Shown piece after piece: positions 5,002 to 7,517 of a DNA stretch of 7,517 nucleotides. Below the pieces are notes generated by a model. That model was not told the DNA's origin, made no database searches, and saw only the letters and a list, made by a program, of their open reading frames with translations. The DNA lies in NCBI GenBank assembly GCA_017560955.1, contig JAFZDV010000147.1, positions 1 through 7,517 of the forward strand, written 5' to 3'. Made by a program: the position numbers and the translations under genes. The DNA comes from Anaerotignum sp. (GTDB lineage Bacteria > Bacillota > Clostridia > Lachnospirales > Anaerotignaceae). How positions within the stretch are numbered: the first letter of the stretch is position 1; every line of letters begins with the position of its first letter.

Positions 5002-6378
5002 ATCACATATAACAACAAAACAAATCTGCTGGAACTGAGAAGATATCAGTACAGTCTGCAGGATGTGGAAGAACCAAATTTATACCGTGACAATTTCAAC
5101 TATGATGAAGTACCAAAGGTTACATTTAACTATCGTCAGGTACCAATGAATGTTCCTGAAGAAATCTGGATCACAGATACTACATTCCGCGATGGTCAGC
5201 AGTCCCGTGCACCCTACACTGTAGATCAGATCAAAAAACTCTATGAAATGATGCACAGACTGGGTGGACCTAACGGTAAAATCAGACAGTGTGAATTTTT
5301 CCTGTACAGCGAAACAGATAGAAAAGCCATCGATGCCTGCAGAGATATGGGATTCGAATTCCCCGAGATCACAGGCTGGATCAGAGCGACAAAGGAAGAC
5401 TTTAAACTGGTTAAGGAAATGGGCCTGAAAGAATGTGGCATCCTGGTAAGCTGTTCTGACTATCACATTTTCCATAAATTACAGAAAACAAGACGTCAGG
5501 CAATTGAGAGCTATCTGGAAATCGTAGAAGCAGCACTGGAAATGGGTATCACTCCCAGATGTCATTTCGAAGATGTCACAAGAGCAGACTTCTACGGCTG
5601 CGTTGTTCCCTTTGCAACAGAACTGAGAAAACTGATGGATAAATATCAGATTCCTGTAAAAATCAGATTCTGCGACACTATGGGTTACGGTGTGCCTTAT
5701 CCCGGTGCTACTCTTCCCCGTTCTGTTGGCGGTATCATCTATGGTGTTAATCACTTTGCGCAGATGCCTTCCGAACTTCTGGAATGGCATGGTCATAATG
5801 ACTTCTATAAAGCAGTTGTAAATGCATCTACAGCATGGCTGTATGGCTGCTCTGCTGTAAATACATCTCTGCTGGGTATTGGCGAAAGAACTGGTAATAC
5901 TCCCCTGGAGGCAATGGTAATGGAATATGCATCTCTGAGAGGTACTCTGGATGGTATGGATCCTACCGTTATCACAGAAATTGCTGAATTCTACGAAAAA
6001 GAACTGGGATATAAATTACCCCCTCGTACACCTTTCGTTGGTCGCGACTTTAACGTAACCAGAGCCGGCATTCATGCTGACGGTGTTGCAAAGGACGAAG
6101 AAATCTACAACATCTTCAATACAGCAAAGATCCTGAATCGCCCTCTGAGTGTAGAAGTGAATAAAAACAGCGGTCTGAGTGGCGTAGCATATTGGATGAA
6201 CCAGACAATCAACCTGCCTGATGGCAGAAAAATCGGCAAGAACGATCCTGAAGCTGCAATTCTGAAAGAATGGGTAGATAAACAGTATGAAGGCGGCCGA
6301 ATGACTTTCATCTCTGAAGAGGAAATGGAAATGGCACTGAAAACTCTGCTGCCTGACCTTGCAAAATATATGAAATAA
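4999..6378 (+). CDS. Probable Re-citrate synthase (2-isopropylmalate/homocitrate synthase-like)
   Basis: A 459-residue member of the DRE-TIM metallolyase family (LeuA, homocitrate and citramalate synthases). These enzymes condense acetyl-CoA with an alpha-keto acid in the cytoplasm. After an N-terminal extension of about 55 residues, the TIM barrel shows TDTTFRDGQQS (59-69) with metal Asp60 and catalytic Arg64/Asp65, RFCDTMGYG (223-231), the metal pair HGH (264-266), GIGERTGNTPLEA (293-305) and GIHADG (357-362). It ends without the long C-terminal leucine-binding regulatory domain of LeuA, which argues against feedback-inhibited isopropylmalate synthase. The aconitase gene begins 21 nt downstream, and no leuB, leuC or leuD is present. 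In Clostridium kluyveri and other anaerobes lacking ordinary citrate synthase, a homologue of this family makes citrate from acetyl-CoA and oxaloacetate with Re stereochemistry. That role fits best here. Homocitrate synthase is the main alternative. Family membership is certain; the substrate is inferred from context. Confidence 0.8.
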   Translation: MITYNNKTNLLELRRYQYSLQDVEEPNLYRDNFNYDEVPKVTFNYRQVPMNVPEEIWITDTTFRDGQQSRAPYTVDQIKKLYEMMHRLGGPNGKIRQCEFFLYSETDRKAIDACRDMGFEFPEITGWIRATKEDFKLVKEMGLKECGILVSCSDYHIFHKLQKTRRQAIESYLEIVEAALEMGITPRCHFEDVTRADFYGCVVPFATELRKLMDKYQIPVKIRFCDTMGYGVPYPGATLPRSVGGIIYGVNHFAQMPSELLEWHGHNDFYKAVVNASTAWLYGCSAVNTSLLGIGERTGNTPLEAMVMEYASLRGTLDGMDPTVITEIAEFYEKELGYKLPPRTPFVGRDFNVTRAGIHADGVAKDEEIYNIFNTAKILNRPLSVEVNKNSGLSGVAYWMNQTINLPDGRKIGKNDPEAAILKEWVDKQYEGGRMTFISEEEMEMALKTLLPDLAKYMK

Positions 6379-6399
6379 CATTTTCTGGAGGTAATGAAA

Positions 6400-7517
6400 A
6401 TGGGAATGAATATTACTGAAAAACTGATCAAAAATCATCTGGTAAGCGGTGAAATGGTAGCCGGCAAAGAAATCGCTATCAAAATCGACCAGACTCTGAC
6501 ACAGGACTCTACAGGTACTATGGCATATCTGCAGTTTGAAGCCATTGGTATCCCCCGTGTAAAAACAGAAAAATCCGTTGCTTATATCGATCATAACACT
6601 CTGCAGACAGGTTTTGAAAATGCAGACGATCACAAATATATCCAGACTGTAACAAGTAAACATGGTATTTACTTCTCTAAACCCGGTAATGGCATCTGCC
6701 ATCAGGTACATCTGGAACGTTTCGGCAAACCCGGTAAAACATTGCTGGGCTCTGACAGCCATACACCTACTGGCGGCGGTATCGGTATGCTTGCTATTGG
6801 CGCAGGTGGTCTGGATGTTGCTGTAGCCATGGGCGGCGGTGCTTATTATCTGGCAATGCCTAAGGTTTGCAGAATCAATCTCACAGGAAAACTTTCTCCT
6901 TGGGTAACAGCAAAAGACGTAATTCTGGAAGTACTGAGAAGATTGTCCGTAAAAGGCGGCGTTGGTAAAGTTATGGAATATGCAGGTGAAGGCGTAAAAA
7001 CACTGTCTGTTCCCCAGCGTGCAACTATCACAAACATGGGCGCAGAACTGGGTGCAACCACATCCGTATTCCCTTCTGACGAAGTAACAAAAGCATTCCT
7101 GGATGCACAGGGACGCGGTGAAGACTGGATCGAATTATCTGCAGATGCAGATGCGACTTACGATGAAGAAGTAACAATCGCACTGGATGAGATCGTTCCT
7201 CTGGTTGCATGCCCTCACTCTCCTGATAACATCAAGAATGTAAAAGATATTCAGGGTCTGAAAGTGGATCAGGTTGCTATCGGTTCCTGCACAAACTCTT
7301 CTTATACTGATATGATGACAGTTGCAAAACTGCTGAAAGGCAAATCTGTACATCCAGATGTCAGCCTCGTTATCGCTCCCGGTTCCAAACAGGTAATGAA
7401 TATGCTGGCAGCAAATGGCGCACTTGCTGATATCATTTCTGCAGGCGCTAGAATTCTAGAATGCGGCTGCGGTCCTTGTATCGGCATGGGTCAGGCACCT
7501 GCGACAAACGCAGTTTC
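6400..7517 (+). CDS. acn: Aconitate hydratase (aconitase), 3' end beyond window
   Basis: A cytoplasmic [4Fe-4S] enzyme that isomerises citrate to isocitrate through cis-aconitate. The 372 codons present cover the N-terminal catalytic domains. Cluster ligands are visible: GSCTNSS (295-301) with Cys297, and ECGCGPCIGMG (354-364) with Cys357 and Cys360. The substrate/active-site strand GSDSHTPTGGGIGMLAIGAGG (117-137) is intact. Bacterial aconitases of this clostridial type are around 640 residues, so the missing part should hold the linker and swivelling C-terminal domain. Three in-frame ATGs lie close together (6394, 6400, 6406). GGAGG at 6387-6391 is 8 nt from 6400, the best fit; 6394 is too close. 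It follows the citrate synthase gene by 21 nt with no promoter or terminator between, so the two are co-transcribed. The isopropylmalate isomerase large subunit (LeuC) and homoaconitase share the cluster motifs. I favour aconitase because of the partner gene and the overall sequence, but the missing C-terminus prevents a full check. Confidence 0.88.
   Translation, partial: MGMNITEKLIKNHLVSGEMVAGKEIAIKIDQTLTQDSTGTMAYLQFEAIGIPRVKTEKSVAYIDHNTLQTGFENADDHKYIQTVTSKHGIYFSKPGNGICHQVHLERFGKPGKTLLGSDSHTPTGGGIGMLAIGAGGLDVAVAMGGGAYYLAMPKVCRINLTGKLSPWVTAKDVILEVLRRLSVKGGVGKVMEYAGEGVKTLSVPQRATITNMGAELGATTSVFPSDEVTKAFLDAQGRGEDWIELSADADATYDEEVTIALDEIVPLVACPHSPDNIKNVKDIQGLKVDQVAIGSCTNSSYTDMMTVAKLLKGKSVHPDVSLVIAPGSKQVMNMLAANGALADIISAGARILECGCGPCIGMGQAPATNAV

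Noticed and set aside
4758..5018. Minus-strand 86-codon frame upstream of the citrate synthase gene
   Set aside because: It is Ile/Lys-rich from AT-rich intergenic DNA, lacks a ribosome site, and overlaps the operon promoter and leader.
6016..6762. Minus-strand open frame of 248 codons across the citrate synthase/aconitase junction
   Set aside because: It is antisense to two conserved genes and spans their junction, has Phe/Cys/His-rich composition, and has no promoter or ribosome site.

Overview
The window looks like the chromosome of a low-to-moderate GC, anaerobic Gram-positive bacterium, most likely a member of the Clostridia. The signs are AT-rich intergenic regions with clear sigma-A type promoters, strong GGAGG-type ribosome binding sites, TTG starts, a phosphofructokinase with the sequence signature of the pyrophosphate-dependent enzyme, and a citrate-forming pair that uses a 2-isopropylmalate-synthase-like enzyme instead of ordinary citrate synthase. 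Family or genus cannot be fixed from this sequence. There are no mobile elements, CRISPR arrays, tRNAs or rRNAs.

Layout: (1) 1-1063, minus strand, the first 354 codons of a PPi-type 6-phosphofructokinase that runs off the left edge, with its own promoter. (2) 1218-3207, minus strand, a two-gene unit: a putative serine esterase followed after 31 nt by an ATP-grasp ligase, with a promoter and a perfect inverted repeat upstream and a strong intrinsic terminator at the end. (3) 3424-4356, plus strand, a soluble PAS-GGDEF diguanylate cyclase transcribed divergently from the esterase. (4) 4392-4625, minus strand, a 77-residue uncharacterised protein convergent with the cyclase gene; the two share a bidirectional terminator. 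(5) 4999-7517, plus strand, a probable Re-citrate synthase and, 21 nt downstream, an aconitase cut by the right edge.

Functionally, the two ends are central carbon metabolism. The PPi-type PFK would save ATP in glycolysis. The citrate synthase homologue plus aconitase would form the first steps of an incomplete oxidative TCA branch from acetyl-CoA and oxaloacetate towards 2-oxoglutarate and glutamate. The middle is less well understood. The esterase/ATP-grasp pair looks like a small enzymatic module (make a carboxylate bond, hydrolyse or transfer an ester) with unknown substrates. The cyclase and the 77-residue protein have no evident tie to it beyond position. The most interesting points are the uncharacterised esterase/ATP-grasp pair with an operator-like palindrome at its promoter, the citrate synthase likely to be misnamed in routine annotation, and a second perfect palindrome in the region upstream of the small gene.
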